Below, piece after piece: positions 40,408 through 53,950 of a DNA stretch of 64,000 bases. The notes beneath the pieces were generated by a model. That model was given only the letters and a program-made list of their open reading frames with translations. It did not search any database and was not told the origin of the DNA. The translations under genes and the position numbers were made by a program. Source of the stretch: Zychaea mexicana (Eukaryota; Mucoromycota; Mucoromycetes; Mucorales; Lichtheimiaceae); NCBI RefSeq assembly GCF_025766255.1, contig NW_026516708.1:124001-188000 (forward strand), read 5' to 3'. How positions within the stretch are numbered: position 1 is the first letter of the stretch; every line of letters starts with the position of its first letter.

Positions 40408-41174
40408 CGTTTTTTGTTGTTGTGTGTTTGCTGCTGCTTGTTTTTTAAACGTTTGGCGTGAAAGTTTGTTGTGTGCGTTTGCCACTGCTTCTTTTAAAGA
40501 AGTAAAGGTAAAGTAAAAGAAAGCGCAGAAATGAATTTACTTCGATAATATCAATCGATCAATTATATATAGGCGTTTTTGTATATGAGTTCGATGATAT
40601 GTGTATGTGCACATCGCGAGTCTGTATGGTGTGTACGCTTGGGTGTATGTGTGGAGAATGTTGGGTATCGGCCCAGCATTTTTTCTTTAGTTGGCTCTTG
40701 AAGGTCAGGATCTAAATAGACTGGAGTATTTTCTTTTTCTATTTCGAATTATACATGAGCTTTACAAAAAATCAAATGATGAATACGATAAGAAAGCAAA
40801 ATATAACAAATATCAAAGACGTAATGGCCTTAATGTGGCCAGGCAACCGTGCTGCTACCTTAAAGAACGGTGTTGCTAAGGGGGTGTTGTCTAAGGAAAT
40901 ACGTTACTGCGGTCGGGTGTTTTTAATTCGTATGAGCATTCTTTGGAAACCGATACTACATATCACAATAAAGAACGCTTTTTTTAAATCATTATTGGGA
41001 TCTAGTCTTAGTGCTCTTACTGAAAATTCAGGTACGGGGTTGATCACCTATTTGTTATGCACCTGTTGTCTCATCTATTTTTTATTGCCGATCTGCACTG
41101 AAAGAGGAGCGGGGTTGAGTCGTGCCTGAACCGAGGTGTAGCTTGAATCTCTAATATTGACCCCCCTGACACTC
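40408..41174. other. Intergenic, two divergent promoters
   Basis: A TATATATA tract at 40564-40572 lies about 160 bases upstream of the secreted protein start on the minus strand. The rest leads to the SmgGDS-like gene. The frame 40755..41129 is unsupported: no motif, and it lies in leader DNA. Confidence 0.5.
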
Positions 41175-44100
41175 ATGAGTGACATCTCGACCGAAAAAAT
41201 ACAACATGACGTTGACAATCTCACGGAAAATAAAGGTATGCTCGTGAATTAGAAAGTTATAGCCTGCTTATTACTGAAGTATAAACTCCTATCTGTTGCA
41301 TCTACAATCCATCGGTTATTTCCAGATTACCTCGTCGGTCATCTGCCATTAGTTGCACAAATACTCATAGATTCAGGCACACTTTTGGAGAAAGATGCGT
41401 CGGCATCGACACTGTCAGTGATATGGAATCAAGTAACACGGCTAGCGCAAGTGTTGGCTGGCACTCTGACCTCCGGTAACGAAAAATAACATGGAAAACA
41501 GTACGCGTTGTTGTGCATAAAAATTCTAAATATGTACTGCACCCATATAGAAACTGTGCGTGCCAATTTGGGCGAGAACATGATTATCGAACATGTAATT
41601 CGACTGCTCAAATTATCGACCGAGAGTCAGTTAGATTTCCGTGTACAAGCACTCCGGGTCTTGGGCAATGCATGTATTGATTATGGTAAACATATATGAT
41701 AGATATAGTATATACATGATGTGTATGCGCATCCGTTGTGTATACTGAGTGTATGCTGAAAAATCAAGATAAGACGACAATAGAAAACGTGTTCTTGAAG
41801 CTGGCGCAGTTCAACTTGTAATTCCCTTTTTACAAGAAAGTCAAAACCCTGATTTAACGAAGGTTGCATGTGGATTCTGCTTAAACAGTAGCATGGATTA
41901 TGGTAAGAAAGAGATCGTACATGAAGCAAAAAAGTTGAGGGAGCTTCTATTGTGTAATGCGATTTAAACGCTTTCGCTCTCCATTTTTTCTCTTTTGATA
42001 GATCCTATACAGAAAGCAATCAGTGAAACTGAGGGTGTCAGCTACATGGCCCATCTATTACAGCCGGCGCGGATGGATCATGGTGAAGAAGTCATGGTTA
42101 CAATTGCAGCGAAAGCCTTGGACAATTTGATGGGAGATGGTAAATATTATGTGAAATATATACTGTTTGGAAATAGGGAAAGGTACAGAGCTGATGATGG
42201 CTCACAAAAAATAGATGCAGGTCGCAAAGCATTCCCACTTGACTGTGTTCCACGCTTACTAGAAATGGTAAAATATGAATGGCAAGTCGATCGGTTCGAG
42301 AATCTTGACTTACTCGAAAGCTTAGTGGATGTCCTGCTTCAACTTATCGCTGAGGATGGTAATTTCTTTCTCGCAAGGAAAAAATTACATATCGACATGG
42401 CTTTAACTCATCTATGTGTCTATATATAATTACAGAGCCTGTACAAAATGCAGTTATCGATTCCGGTTATCTCTCAGTGTTGCTTGATTTTATGGAAAAG
42501 GCTGAGCTAAAGGATGAGGATGCGGATGAAGAAGATACCAAGCACTTTGAGCAAATTCAAACTAGCGTGAGCAAAGTCGTTGTTTGTGCTACATACAGCG
42601 GTAAGCTGCTAGGCATTTTAAAAAACTGGACGGCTATGCATTAGCAGTGCCATTCTTGGTTTTCGGTATAAAGAATCTAATCTATCTAATATCTATCTTA
42701 CTAGACTCTAAATTAGAGGAGCTCTATGCGGATAAGGAGCTACTATCAAGATTTATGTCATGGGCTACAAGCAAATCCGAGATATTAGCTCAGTGTGGTA
42801 TTTATGTAATTGGCAATCTTGCTCGTACAGGTAAAAGCTGGAACTCGAAAAAACAACAAGCGTGTATAGATAGCAGCGGAGCTAATGTTAAACATCTACA
42901 ATTTTCTTTATCATAGATGAACACTGTATTGATTTGGTGCGTACACACCATTTGGAAAAGACGTTGCTAAGTGCGTTTGAGTTGACGGACAAGGCGATCT
43001 TCCGATATGCTGTTCTCGGTTGCCTGAAACATCTCTGTTTGCCAAGTAAGTAGTTATGATAAATACTCATGTTTTACAGAAAGATAGTATGGTATCAGAG
43101 CAAGAAGTACTCACACCGCAGTATATTTATAGAGGAAAACAAGACTGTTATCGGAGAGGCAGATGCTATAGCCATCGTTTCACCAACCCTGGAATCAACT
43201 AATGATATGCTGAAACGAAATCAATTTCTTACTATTGGCATCATTAAACTCTTGTGCGCAAATGAATGTAAGTTTCTTCAAGAAAAAATAGTGGATCCAA
43301 AAGGAGGGGTAACTAAAAATTTACATTGCTATTCCAGATGGTAATGCCACAAAGGTTATTAGTGGCAAGCTAGTAAATAGTAAAATGGATAAATCTCCCT
43401 TGGATCTTGTAATGGATTGTCTTGGACGATTTGATGATCCAGCTGCCAAGAGTGAAGCCACACGTATCCTTACAAATCTTATCAAATCCGTTTGGTTTCA
43501 CCAAGGCAAGTATATTCGAAAGATTGTATGGCAATTTCTAGGCTGACATTAAACAATCTTATTGTATAAATTGCACATAGATGCCCAGGCTTCATCAACC
43601 TACCGACAAAAACTGACGAAGAGCTCAATTATACAAGCAATCTCTGAAATGACGCGAACATCCAAATTCCCTATTCTCAGGAATGATGGACTCGTTGCAT
43701 TATCGTTGATATTTGCAGACAGCCGATCAGATACAGGAAAGGAAATGTTGCCAGAAGGTAATAAAAATATAAAACCTTCTATTTGATATATGCAAGATCA
43801 GTGTGTATCCCTATGTGTATTTATATATAACGGTATTGACATGTTCGGAATTTTTCTAGCCCTGTCAATTGTTACTGGTGAACCACCAAAACTACCATTA
43901 CCAGAACAGGATGAAGAACAAGAAGAGGATCCAAGCGAACAGCAGCAGCAACCCCAAGAGACACGCTCGTTTTTAGAAGTGCTCACTGAATTGGTTGGAC
44001 CCGAAGGAAAGATGCCCATGGAAATTCGATGCAACGGTTGTGTTTTGATTGAAAAAATTGCCAGTGCTGCTGAAGCCGGTGAGTGATAATCAGCTTACTT

Positions 44101-44319
44101 TTTCTCTAATGTTTTGGTAAAACCACTCCAGCCTAGCTAAGAAGCTCACTCATACTTCGTTTTTTTATAGTCAAGGACACTGTAGCACTCGAAAAGGTGA
44201 AGACCGCATCCCATGAACAGTTGCAGCGGCTGCTCAAGGAAGAACAAACATTGACATCATCCATGATCGCTCCCATCGTTCAAAAAGCACTAACAGTATT
44301 AGATGGATCGAGTGATTAA
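41175..44319 (+). CDS. SmgGDS/RAP1GDS1-like armadillo-repeat protein, 674 aa
   Basis: Armadillo-repeat protein resembling the animal RAP1GDS1 (SmgGDS), which binds and chaperones prenylated small GTPases of the Rho, Rap and Ras groups. Fourteen deduced exons: 41175..41235, 41326..41475, 41551..41685, 41774..41902, 42002..42139, 42215..42358, 42436..42600, 42705..42830, 42917..43045, 43133..43267, 43338..43505, 43581..43757, 43860..44078, 44171..44319 (2025 nt). Every intron is in phase 1 and every internal exon is a multiple of three. Repeats are visible as ALRVLGNACIDYD, VACGFCLNSSMDYD, AKALDNLMGD, GIYVIGNLAR, RYAVLGCLKHLCLP and TRILTNLIKSVWFH. The third-last junction uses a GC donor. There is an acidic Glu/Gln loop near residues 560-580 and a helical tail. 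No targeting signal is visible. GTPase partners cannot be inferred. Confidence 0.86.
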
Positions 44320-46712
44320 TATCAATAAAGGATTTCTTGGTCTAAAGATCAATGGCAAGTTTCAACCCGCTGTCGAACCAAAAAGTTCACTATCGAAGAG
44401 ATAAGAGCAAGTGGGACTCGGTTTAATAGATAATTTTCTTATTGACGTTTTTCGTTGGTCTATATATACAGAGAAGGATCGAACTATGACACCATGTGTT
44501 AAGCTGTGCTTCGCAACTTCCTGGCACTTTATTAAAATAAAGCCTGAAAAAGGTTGATCGATTTCGAAAACCTATGTGTATATACATACATGAAGGGGAG
44601 TGAGGTTGCACAGTATACACCTGTATCATAGAAGGAGTGGATGTAAAAGAAAGAGAGTAATAACACCACCGCCATTTCACGAATAAGCGGGCGTTGAGTG
44701 GATACAGGCTAGCTTAAAACAAGGTCAACGTCTGTGCGACATGTAGTTGTAATCACGGTACGACCAAAATCCAAGTGATTTAGGCAGTAATGAAGCCATT
44801 ACTAGGATTTATACTGAGATAAAAGACAAAACACACGTTAGAGGTGTTATATAAAGGCGGGTATTATCTAATCTTAGCGAGTGTTGCAAAATCTTCTTGA
44901 AATCAGTTCTTTGTCAGCTGTACAATGACAACGCGTAGGATATGTATTATATAATGAATAAACTTCATTTTCATGCACCCTGATGGCTGCTTAATGCTAT
45001 ACCATTTTTGTCTAGATGCAGAACCTTGGCCTTCGCAACTTGTTTAAGGTAAAATTTCATGTAAGAGCATCCAAGTTGTTAGAACTCCACTTACTACAAG
45101 CTTATTACTTCATCATCGACATTTTTCGAATAGGCATATGCGATGAGGGACGAAATACTGTGTTTTATCACAAGGTGCATTTTGTACTTTTCATAAATTA
45201 CGTACTTCTGAAGGACATCTATGTACATATTTACTCAAAATTTTCGTGTCCTATACCGTTTTGATCATTACTGCACAATGGCGCGCGACCCACTTAGCGC
45301 GGGTCAACGGAATCTAGGCCAAGACAAAACAACAATAGGAAAGTGGAGGCTCGATCGCTATTAAAAGCGGCTTGGATTGAATCGTTGGGCGCCACAGCAG
45401 CAAACGTAATACGGAAATCGATTCTTCCAATGGTCGTGGTTTATTTTAATATGAATAAGACCTTTTTAGGTGTATGACGCGTTCAACATAAAGTGGGGGT
45501 GTGAACGACATGTCTGGTTTTTTCAATCAAGTAAATAAACCGCGTGAAGCTGAAATATCGTAGTACTGTCTACATGATCAGCAGCACAGGCTTTAAATTA
45601 CATCTCGACTGTCCAAGCGACAGGTTGATGATACATGAAATGATCGACAACAAATCAAGTGTTTCTCTTTCGGCACGCAGCGAAGAAGTGAATGGGGTCT
45701 TATATACACTCTTACATAGCGTCTCTTTAGCAGTTCAAAAAAGAAAGGAGAACAAAAACGGCGCACGGCAGTTTTGTTGGTTACACGCGGATTTATCAAG
45801 GGTTGCCGATCAATGCTATGTTTGTCGATGCACATGGCTGAGCGCAAACATGTGAGTCAACAGGTTACAGTAGTGGATTGGGCTAAAGCTATCCTAACGC
45901 CTATGCTAGTCGGTCAAAAGAATATGTGAACGACGTGTTCTTCTTTACTGCAATCACTGCAACTGGCAAGTAAGAGCAGAGAATTGTTGTTGAGCCCTAA
46001 GTGAGTACAAAAATGGTTATCAGTTGACAACAACCGGTTTGTTAGTTACAAAAGGCAATAACGGCCAGTAAAGCTGTTTTGTAAATAGAGTCTTCCCTTT
46101 TGTGCGGCCAGGGAACTCTCCCCCCTCTTTTGCCTCTTACGCTCTCGGTGTGACAATTGGTCAAGGTCGGACAAACTACTATGTAACACCAGAGAGAGAG
46201 AGCTCTCGTTTCATTTGGCACGATATTGAAGAAGAAACAAAATAATCGAATGATGTTTTTCTTGTATATTTCAGCAACGGCCAACATTGATAATGGCAAG
46301 TAGAGAATAAGGCAATGGTTGATAAACGCTAAGGGATACGACGACAACTTGTGAGAATAAAAAGCATAAAAGGTACTTCTTTTCTTTTTTCTTTTTTTTT
46401 TCGTTTCCACGTAATATGTGTGTATTGTAGCACTTTGCCACTTTTGTTACTTTTCCCCTCTCTTGCATCTCCTCGCTCGCTCACAATCGAATATTTCTGA
46501 CGGATAGGACGATGGTGATGATCCATGCCGTTTCGGTATATCAATTACTTATCAGTACAGGCGCCGAGTGAGCGACTGAGTGACTGAGAGCGAGACAGAT
46601 ACATCGACGTCGTGTGCTTCTTCTTCTTCTTCTTCTTTCCCTTTCTCTTCTTTCCATCTCCTCCTTTCCTCCCTTCGTCTATTTACCGTTACTCCTCTCT
46701 TCTTCTTTCTGC
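44320..46712. other. Intergenic, about 2.4 kb, no supported gene
   Basis: Short open frames only (for example 44423..44680 minus and 45544..45855 plus), without motifs. The last 150 bases are CT/TTC-rich, with a (TTC)n run at 46618-46637, and probably form the leader of the MHYT gene. Confidence 0.5.
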
Positions 46713-49700
46713 ATGGATGTGTTTGCACAGCAATTTTTTAATGCGGGAATTATCGTCATCAGCTATGTTAATTCCGTCATTGGCGCGCTAACGACACTAG
46801 AACTCCTTACACAACGCACTCACTATAAAGGCGCTTACAACTGGTTAATATCGCTACCGTTTGTCCATCATCATACATTACTTCGCAAACCTTCGATAAA
46901 AACGACGAGAATCTTTATTAACGACAGCGACGCACACCCACCGTTTTTTACTACCATCATCATTGTTTAGGCTCCTGTTGTTAGCTGCAGCGATTTCTAT
47001 GGGTGGCGTCGGCATATGGTCAATGCATTTTATCGGCAACAATTGCTTAACAATCACAATAGCAGCAGAAAACGACAGCAGCAGAACATATCAACTCGCA
47101 TACGGAGCAGGGTATACCTTCGCCAGTCTTGTCGTCGCCATCTTTTGCATGTTTGTCTCGTTTGCATTTGTTGGAGTTACCGAGGAAGCCAAGTTAATAC
47201 GAATTGTTCCCAGTGGCATCCTTGCTGGCGTAAGCTATTCTTTCATTACTTCTACAATTACCACGCTAATATACTGGTAATCTCTCTTACTCTTTATCAA
47301 ACATTTGCTCTCTATCTATAGTCTGGTATTGCATTGATGCACTATATTGGTCAGTTTGCCGTCAAGTATTTTATTGCTCGTTACAAGGTTGCGTATGTTG
47401 CTGGGGCTGTTATTATTGCAATTGCTGCAGTTACTGTGGCCCTTTACATATTTTTTAAGCTTCGGGAGCAATGGGCGAACCAATGGTATAAGCGGTTAGG
47501 CTGTGCCATGCTGATGGGTGTTGCTGTCTGTGGTAAACTTTTTTACTTTTGTTGGGAGAGGGTAACACACACACAGTGCTATAGCTACAGTGCACAATGC
47601 ACTGTGTGACACACACGCTTCTACTATGCATATAACTCATCTTCTCTCGCTCGCTTCGCTTGTACCATCAAAACAAATAGGTATGCACTATACGGCCATG
47701 GCCGGTACTGAGTATATGATTCCATCTGACACAGCCGTAGCTCCAGTCCCTTCTCTCAGTATAGCAGCGCTTGTCGGCATCATATCAGCTGTTGTTATTG
47801 TTGGATGCGCCATCTTGCTATATGCCCTCGTGTTTCGACAGCGTGGACAGTTGTCTCTGAAAACAGCTATTTCTGCAAGTGTCCAAACAGAAAAGGTTCA
47901 ACGCCGACTGGTGCTGAATTCGGTTGTTTTTGATAACAAAGGGAAAATATTGGTGAAGGTTGATGGCGTTTTACCGAAACGAACAGTCATGGATGACATG
48001 AGCACACATATTGTATGGTATTTCGTACAAGCGTATAATAGAGAGTGGAAAAGAAGAACTAATTGTTTCTCCACAGGTGGGACCATTCTCAACATCGCAA
48101 CCATTATTCTTTCGATTGTTTGAAGCAACGACGCAATGGACACGACATCCCAATATCGAAAGCTATAACGATCCAATCCTTCAGCAATACTTGGAAGCAG
48201 CACAACAATTGGCCGAAGAGCTTAAACTCTCGTCGGTTGCTGACTTGGGCATCTTATTCGACAGCGTATTACATGCACAAGCACCGGCGTACAAGCATAA
48301 ACCACGCAACCGATTCTTTCCGGTATCCATCAGACGGAGCCCAAGCGCAACTATCCGGCTACTTTCTAGAAAACAGCCTTCGTCGTCAAGGCCAGGCACG
48401 CCATCGAGTAATGGTGGACAGAACACACATCATACTAGCATGCAAATGCTCTTTGAGCAACAGCCGCAATCACCGTCACCTCTTTCAGACCAACAAAGTC
48501 GGCAGCAGCAAGAGCTCGACCTTGAGCTGGGTGGCATAGCCTCGTCTGCGGCATCGCAATTACAGGTAGAAGACGAAAAGCAAACCAACAACATTTTAGG
48601 AGATGTATCAGCAGCAGAGGGATACGACAGCGACGACGAACACATTCTACTTGTCCGCAAAATCGGTAACGACAAGGAACTTGCGGTCAAGCTGCTTTCC
48701 CAGGGTTTCCGTTTCGCAGACCCAGTATTTATTGCACGAATCATGGGCGCCAAACTTAATTTGTCGGCTGAACACATGCTGAGCTATTTCAAAGACATGA
48801 GAGCAATGGTGGAGTCAACGCATATGGCTATGCCGATTTCTGCAAAAGGCTCACTCGAAAGTAGCAACAGCAACAACAACAACAACAATAATCCACCAGG
48901 ATCACCATCACAGCAATCTCCTTCTTCCAGCGTATCATCCACTCGCAGTCTCTCGATGCCATTTTCCAACAGACAACTTGAAGGTGGTGTTTACGTTGGA
49001 TTGCTTGCTTTGGTGGAAGAAAAGCATCACCATCCTCGCCATCACCAGCAACCTGCAGCGGCGGCAGCATCTATAGACTTAATGAGCGCTGCTGGTGGCG
49101 GCGGTAGTGGAAACCTAGAAATTCTCGTGGACAAGAACCGCCACTTTTCGTTTCCAGTCGTTCCATTGCGATATGAAGACGGCCAACATGCAATCCAACT
49201 AGGACGAGAAGAGAAATCATGCGTTCATAACCTACAAGGACAGTCCATGCTCGCAGTTTCCATGTTGGATTCCCAGTTACCGCACGAAACAAGTAGTCAA
49301 GACAGCGGCCAATCGACCTCACCCATTCTCCAGCATCATCGACATAACAATAATAGTAGTAACAACAGTAGTAGTAAAAGTAATACCACCAACAATAATA
49401 TAAGTGCCAGCAGCAGCAGCAACAACTTTGCTGCCGTCACCAGCAGTCTATTTTCGCCTGCCACGATTATGGCGGGTATCGGCGCTCCTTCACAAGCTCA
49501 ACAAAACGCACAAATCCGACGATTCGTCAAGGCCTTGGGAACAGCTTGTAAATCGCTTGTGCAGACATCCAATTATGGAAAACTACTGGGCACAGGTGCT
49601 CGACTCCATGGCGAAGTGCTGGAAATCCCACCATTCACAATTATTCCTGGTCCGTGCGAGCTAATTTTATTCCGCACACTCGTGACGATCCCAGGCACCA

Positions 49701-50134
49701 ATACCGCTATCAACCAAACACCTACCGAACCCATCAAATGCATACCTCTCAAGCTCTTCAAATCATTCGCGTACCATGTCACCGACCAAGCCATTGAACT
49801 GTATCGTCAAACAAATTCCGTCACAGCAGCATCCATCGCATCAAGGTCATCGCCACAAAATCGATCCAGTAGTAGGAAAAAGTTCCCACAATTGGTGGAA
49901 AATGGAACAACTACTCTGGTGGAAACATTTGCTGGTAGACGTAATAATAGCAATAGCGGCAAAAACCGGTCATCACCTTCACTTACATCATCGTCCAATT
50001 CCTCAACGCGCGTGCAGGCTACTGCGGTTGAGCTCCCCATTATGGTCAATTTAATGCCAACCCAAGCAAGGTTTTTATGGCTCGATTTGATGGTCGAGGA
50101 AACTTTGCAAGCAAACAAGTCTCATCGTCGATAA
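46713..50134 (+). CDS. MHYT-domain seven-TM signalling protein, 996 aa
   Basis: Fungal member of the MHYT family, membrane sensors first described in bacteria, where they are proposed to bind copper and sense O2, CO or NO. Deduced exons: 46713..46843, 46971..47229, 47322..47532, 47681..48012, 48077..50134 (2991 nt, phases 2, 0, 1, 0). Three MHYT motifs fall at ends of TM segments: WSMHFIGN, ALMHYIGQ and CGMHYTAMAGTEY. The seventh TM segment (LSIAALVGIISAVVIVGCAILL) is followed by a long cytosolic tail with the fungal-specific strand block SVVFDNKGKILVKVDGVLP, FSTSQPLFFRLFEATTQW and a region of Ser/Asn/Gln low complexity. The C-terminus (ARLHGEVLEIPPFTIIPGPCELILFR, then the ending ARFLWLDLMVEETL) looks folded and conserved. 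No enzymatic output domain is seen. Exon 4 read without its last splice site gives a false C-terminus ending near 48123. Confidence 0.9.
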
Positions 50135-50386
50135 CAACAATTAAGAATGTATTTATTGCAAAAACAAACTCACATTCCCTGTCAGTTTTGCGTGTATCAT
50201 AAAGAACAGATAAAATACCAAGAGGACCGAAAAGACAATAAAGGTCACAGCATTATTCGCATCTTACGTCTGTACGCGTACAGTAATAAATAGTATTATA
50301 TAAGTTTTTAATACTTGGTATTGTAGTTTTTAGCGGGTGAAGTAAAGCAATGACAGCAATTGATATTGTTAGATCAATACAAGACC

Positions 50387-52112
50387 TTACAAAGAAATCA
50401 AGTTTTTACAGTATAGCTCGTCTGATTCTTGAGCATCCCAAAAGTTTCGTGCTTTGAGCATGCCAAAGTAAAAACTCGTCAATCCCATCAACAGCCAAAC
50501 ATGGGAAATTGTGTGGGACTGAAACTATATACGTGTATATTAATAACAGTTGTGTATGTTAGAGATTGGTGGGACTCTTTTTTTTTCTACAATGTTTGAC
50601 CAACATACCCAAATGTCGAATGATCCCGGATACAGCCTCTCCGGCAACCTGATGGTGACAGCAAAGAGCAAATGATGTTAGTAGCTTGATTTTCTGCTTG
50701 TTGTACACTATGACTAATATATTCTCTCTTCCCTGCCTAACCTTGTTGCGTAAGTTAGTCCAAGCAGCAGATAAAAGAAGAACATCAGTACTAGATAATC
50801 GTACCCCATATTAAGCACAAAAGTGGTCTATAGCAACATGCTGTGTTAGTATTTGGAAGGAAGACACGTACACGCTGTACAAAGTCACTCACGCCATGAA
50901 TGTAAACGCTGAATATGGAAGGAATAAATCCTGAAGCTGTAAGGGCTCCAAAAACCAAAGTTCGAGTCCATATATATTTTTCTGATTGGAATCGAGGAAC
51001 GACCATCATCAATGCCTTTTTAAGGACGCATTTGGAAGAGCAGACAATCTTTTGATTAGTATACTTCGCTGCTAAAAAAACAGATAACAACTTTGTAATC
51101 GAGACTATCCAGTAAAAAATACTTACTGTAGCAGCACCCAGTGCAATCATAACACTTATTGATATAGCTTGTGTTTAGAGATAAGATGAGTCCGCAATAC
51201 ATATTCCAGGTCATGTCAAAAGGGGTGGCTGCATTAATCAAGGAATGTCGTTTTTTACCTTGATACACTGGTTCACAGTAAAAGACAAAATGCAAAATAG
51301 GACACCAACTACCGCTATGTATGGTAGACAAATGTCATTATCGTCATTTAGCGTCTTTTATTTGAAATTCATTACACGGACTAAAAAAATGGCTTACATG
51401 ATCAAGAGTGAAATACCGAGGTAGTCGACACAGTTACATGCAACAGACACGGTTTTAGAGTGACAAGCAAAAGTATGATACGTACAACTACATGTCAAGC
51501 AGCCGATACAGCAGATAAAGAACGTCACCATTGATAAATCAACCACTCCTGACAAACTTTTCCACTCGCCTTGATGGAACAGATACTCGAGAAAAAGCAC
51601 AATCGTAACAATCAAGCCGATGAGATGCGTCCAAATGTTTCCTAGAATCTTACAGTTGGTAAACTGATGCAATATATAGCTGTTCGCTTTAAAAAATAAA
51701 ATGATTCACGATACCATTACTCACCGGTTTCATTATGAATTTGAAAAACACTTCTTATACATGCAGAGTAGCTATAATACGGAGGACGGTAGGATGTTAT
51801 GATGTATTGATTGAATCGCATCCATTTAGGTATCTCTGACCAAGTCAATAAGCGAAGAGGTTTCGTTCCATGCTTCTCAGGGGCCTTTTCTTTCTTTGCT
51901 GAAAGCAGTTGAGGAGACGCTGTGTTCTTGATGACAGTACTATATGTGCTTGGGCCAATGTAAGTCGACGTCGATGATGTTGTGGTGGGCTTGGTTACAT
52001 CTTTTTTAGGTGACAACAATGGTGTACTGTGATCACTACTATAAGTCATAATTGAAAAGACTCTTCTGCGGGATGAAAACAATGTAGTTAGTCGTACTGT
52101 CATCCTCCTCAT
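50387..52112 (-). CDS. PAQR/AdipoR-family membrane receptor, complete, 376 aa
   Basis: Second PAQR gene of the window. Nine deduced exons (minus strand): 52112..51725, 51641..51398, 51314..51259, 51228..51201, 51154..51127, 51015..50893, 50827..50742, 50648..50609, 50524..50387; 1131 nt in total and all phases match. Exons 4 and 5 are only 28 nt each, and the intron between them is 46 nt. The N-terminal 100 residues are a Ser/Thr/Lys cytosolic tail. Then come the signature SACIRSVFQIHNETGNIWTHL, SCTYHTFACHS, the block VVPRFQSEKYIWTRTLVFG, ATRLPERLYPGSFDIW and the final SHTISHVWLL with the conserved His pair. Compared with the partial gene at the left edge, motif spacing is similar but intron positions differ, so the duplication is old. 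Lipid or metal homeostasis is the family role; the ligand is unknown. Confidence 0.88.
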
Positions 52113-53950
52113 CTTGTTATTTTATAAACAAGAAAAACTTAAGTTTAACGCACCATGTCGATCCAACCCCCTTTTCTTTTCACCCTCGCTCACTGTCACT
52201 CTCCTTTTCTTATATAATGGCAGCAATGTGCATATCTAACTGACATATGAGGGGAAAAGCTTGTGCTGAAGTGAGGCCAGTGACAAAAAATTGCTAGTTT
52301 GAGCTAAAACATATGTAGTTTATAGCTTTCTGAAGAAATTGAGAAAGACATTAATAAGAATCAGAGGCTTGAACACAAACTTATGATATATGTTGAGATA
52401 GTTATGACAGTTGAGACCGAAGCCGGAATGTCTGAGCAGTTTTTTATAAATGTATTGCCAAATGCTGCATAAGAAGTACATAATGAAGGATGAATAATGA
52501 TGACCCTTCTTTTAAAATCGCATGAGGGTTGTCGCTTACTGTACTTTGGACAATTGTGGCAGTAGTACTACATACATTACCTTTCTTAATTTTGCCACCG
52601 TGCATTCAAGAGGAGTATCATTTGGTAATATCTTTTGCTGCAAGCTCGACTATTTACAAACCTTCCATATTACAAAGTATGTATGCATCATTTATACACT
52701 TCATTGCTTGTACGTGTTTTTGCGAGCAGGTTCTTTCTGTAAGTTACAGTACGTAGCAAAGAAAGCATGTACCACTGTTTGCATTCAGGTTCATGCACTT
52801 CACGTTTGCCACTTTGCTGTTTGGATGTCTTTAGGAGTATGTACCCCTTCTTTCGCAATTTGATGCAAGTGCTTAGATATCCATAGATGAAGTAACTGTC
52901 AACATGTACGGAACCTTATTCAGAAGGAGGATGAGAGGAGGCTGTTTGCCCCTCATTAGGCATTTTCATCCATTTTATTCCTCTCAAGGTTTTTTAAAAG
53001 TGCAACTAAGGCATTTGATCACAGAACCGGCATTTAAAAAGCAGCAAAGAGAAGGACTCGCATGTCCTGTATTCTCACGAATGGTGCAAGACAAAGGCGG
53101 GCCTGCCAAAAAGAAAGTGTTAAGTCTGTGACCTTCTGGGATTGGCACCATCCACCTCCCGCGTTTTCTTCACTACGTATAGAATCACCCATGTGTCCAT
53201 GCAAAAACATCGCTTGATGCCTACGGAATACTACTCTTTCTTGTTCAAATGAGTTCTTTTGGCAATCACGAGCCGGTCGAGTGCTAGTGCTTTTAACTTT
53301 CGTACTTCTTCGTACACGAGAGACTGGAGACGCGCACGTCTGGAACCGAGTTATTGCTGACATCAACAGTACGTTCACAGTAAATCTAGCTAGAAGATAA
53401 CACGCCATTACAACCCTTTTTCTAGAATATCGTAAGCCGGTATACGAATTTCAAGAGTACACTTTAGTTAGAATGTGGGATGGTTCCGTTGTAAATGGTA
53501 TCGACAGTCGGATTCCAAAGTGTACATTTGACGTTTAGATGGTGACTTGTAACGATGTTAAAACTTACATCAGAAAAATCTATGGTACAACTGCTCTTAT
53601 GCCTTTTAATGCTCGATATAGCAGCTCAATTTTATCTATAGCAATTGGTGCTTTACATTAAGATTTGCTTCTGTCTATCATTGAAAGGCGAAAGCGCATC
53701 GACAATTCGAGTGCCTTGATATAATTGCTATGTTATGCCCTTTCGGCAGTTGAAAGTACACAAATCGCTCTGTTGCATTAAGTTCTCTCGATAAACCATG
53801 CAGATGAATATCATATCTCTGCCTTTCAACAAAAGTAGTGCTAATCGCCATCCGGCTTTGTTTCTGCTTATTACAAAGTTACAATCATTAATACAGTGGA
53901 TCGGAAGAAAGAAAGTTGAAGAGGAAAGAGGGATATCACGTGCCCTTTTT
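52113..53950. other. Intergenic with an unassigned coding-like fragment
   Basis: The frame at about 53434-53640 on the plus strand reads YRKPVYEFQEYTLVRMWDG and onward with one stop, then NDVKTYIRKIYGTTAL. It looks like decayed protein-coding sequence of unknown family. The frames 52904..53131 (plus) and 53034..53408 (minus) overlap each other and neither is supported. Confidence 0.35.

Noticed and set aside
40755..41129. 124-codon plus-strand frame before the SmgGDS-like gene
   Set aside because: No homology cue; the composition is that of leader DNA and its stop lies just before the real start.
48013..48123. C-terminus of the MHYT frame ending near 48123
   Set aside because: It is intron read-through; splicing 48012 to 48077 joins the conserved FSTSQPLFF block in frame.
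53034..53408. 124-codon minus-strand frame as a gene
   Set aside because: Overlaps a plus-strand frame, with no recognisable domain or promoter.
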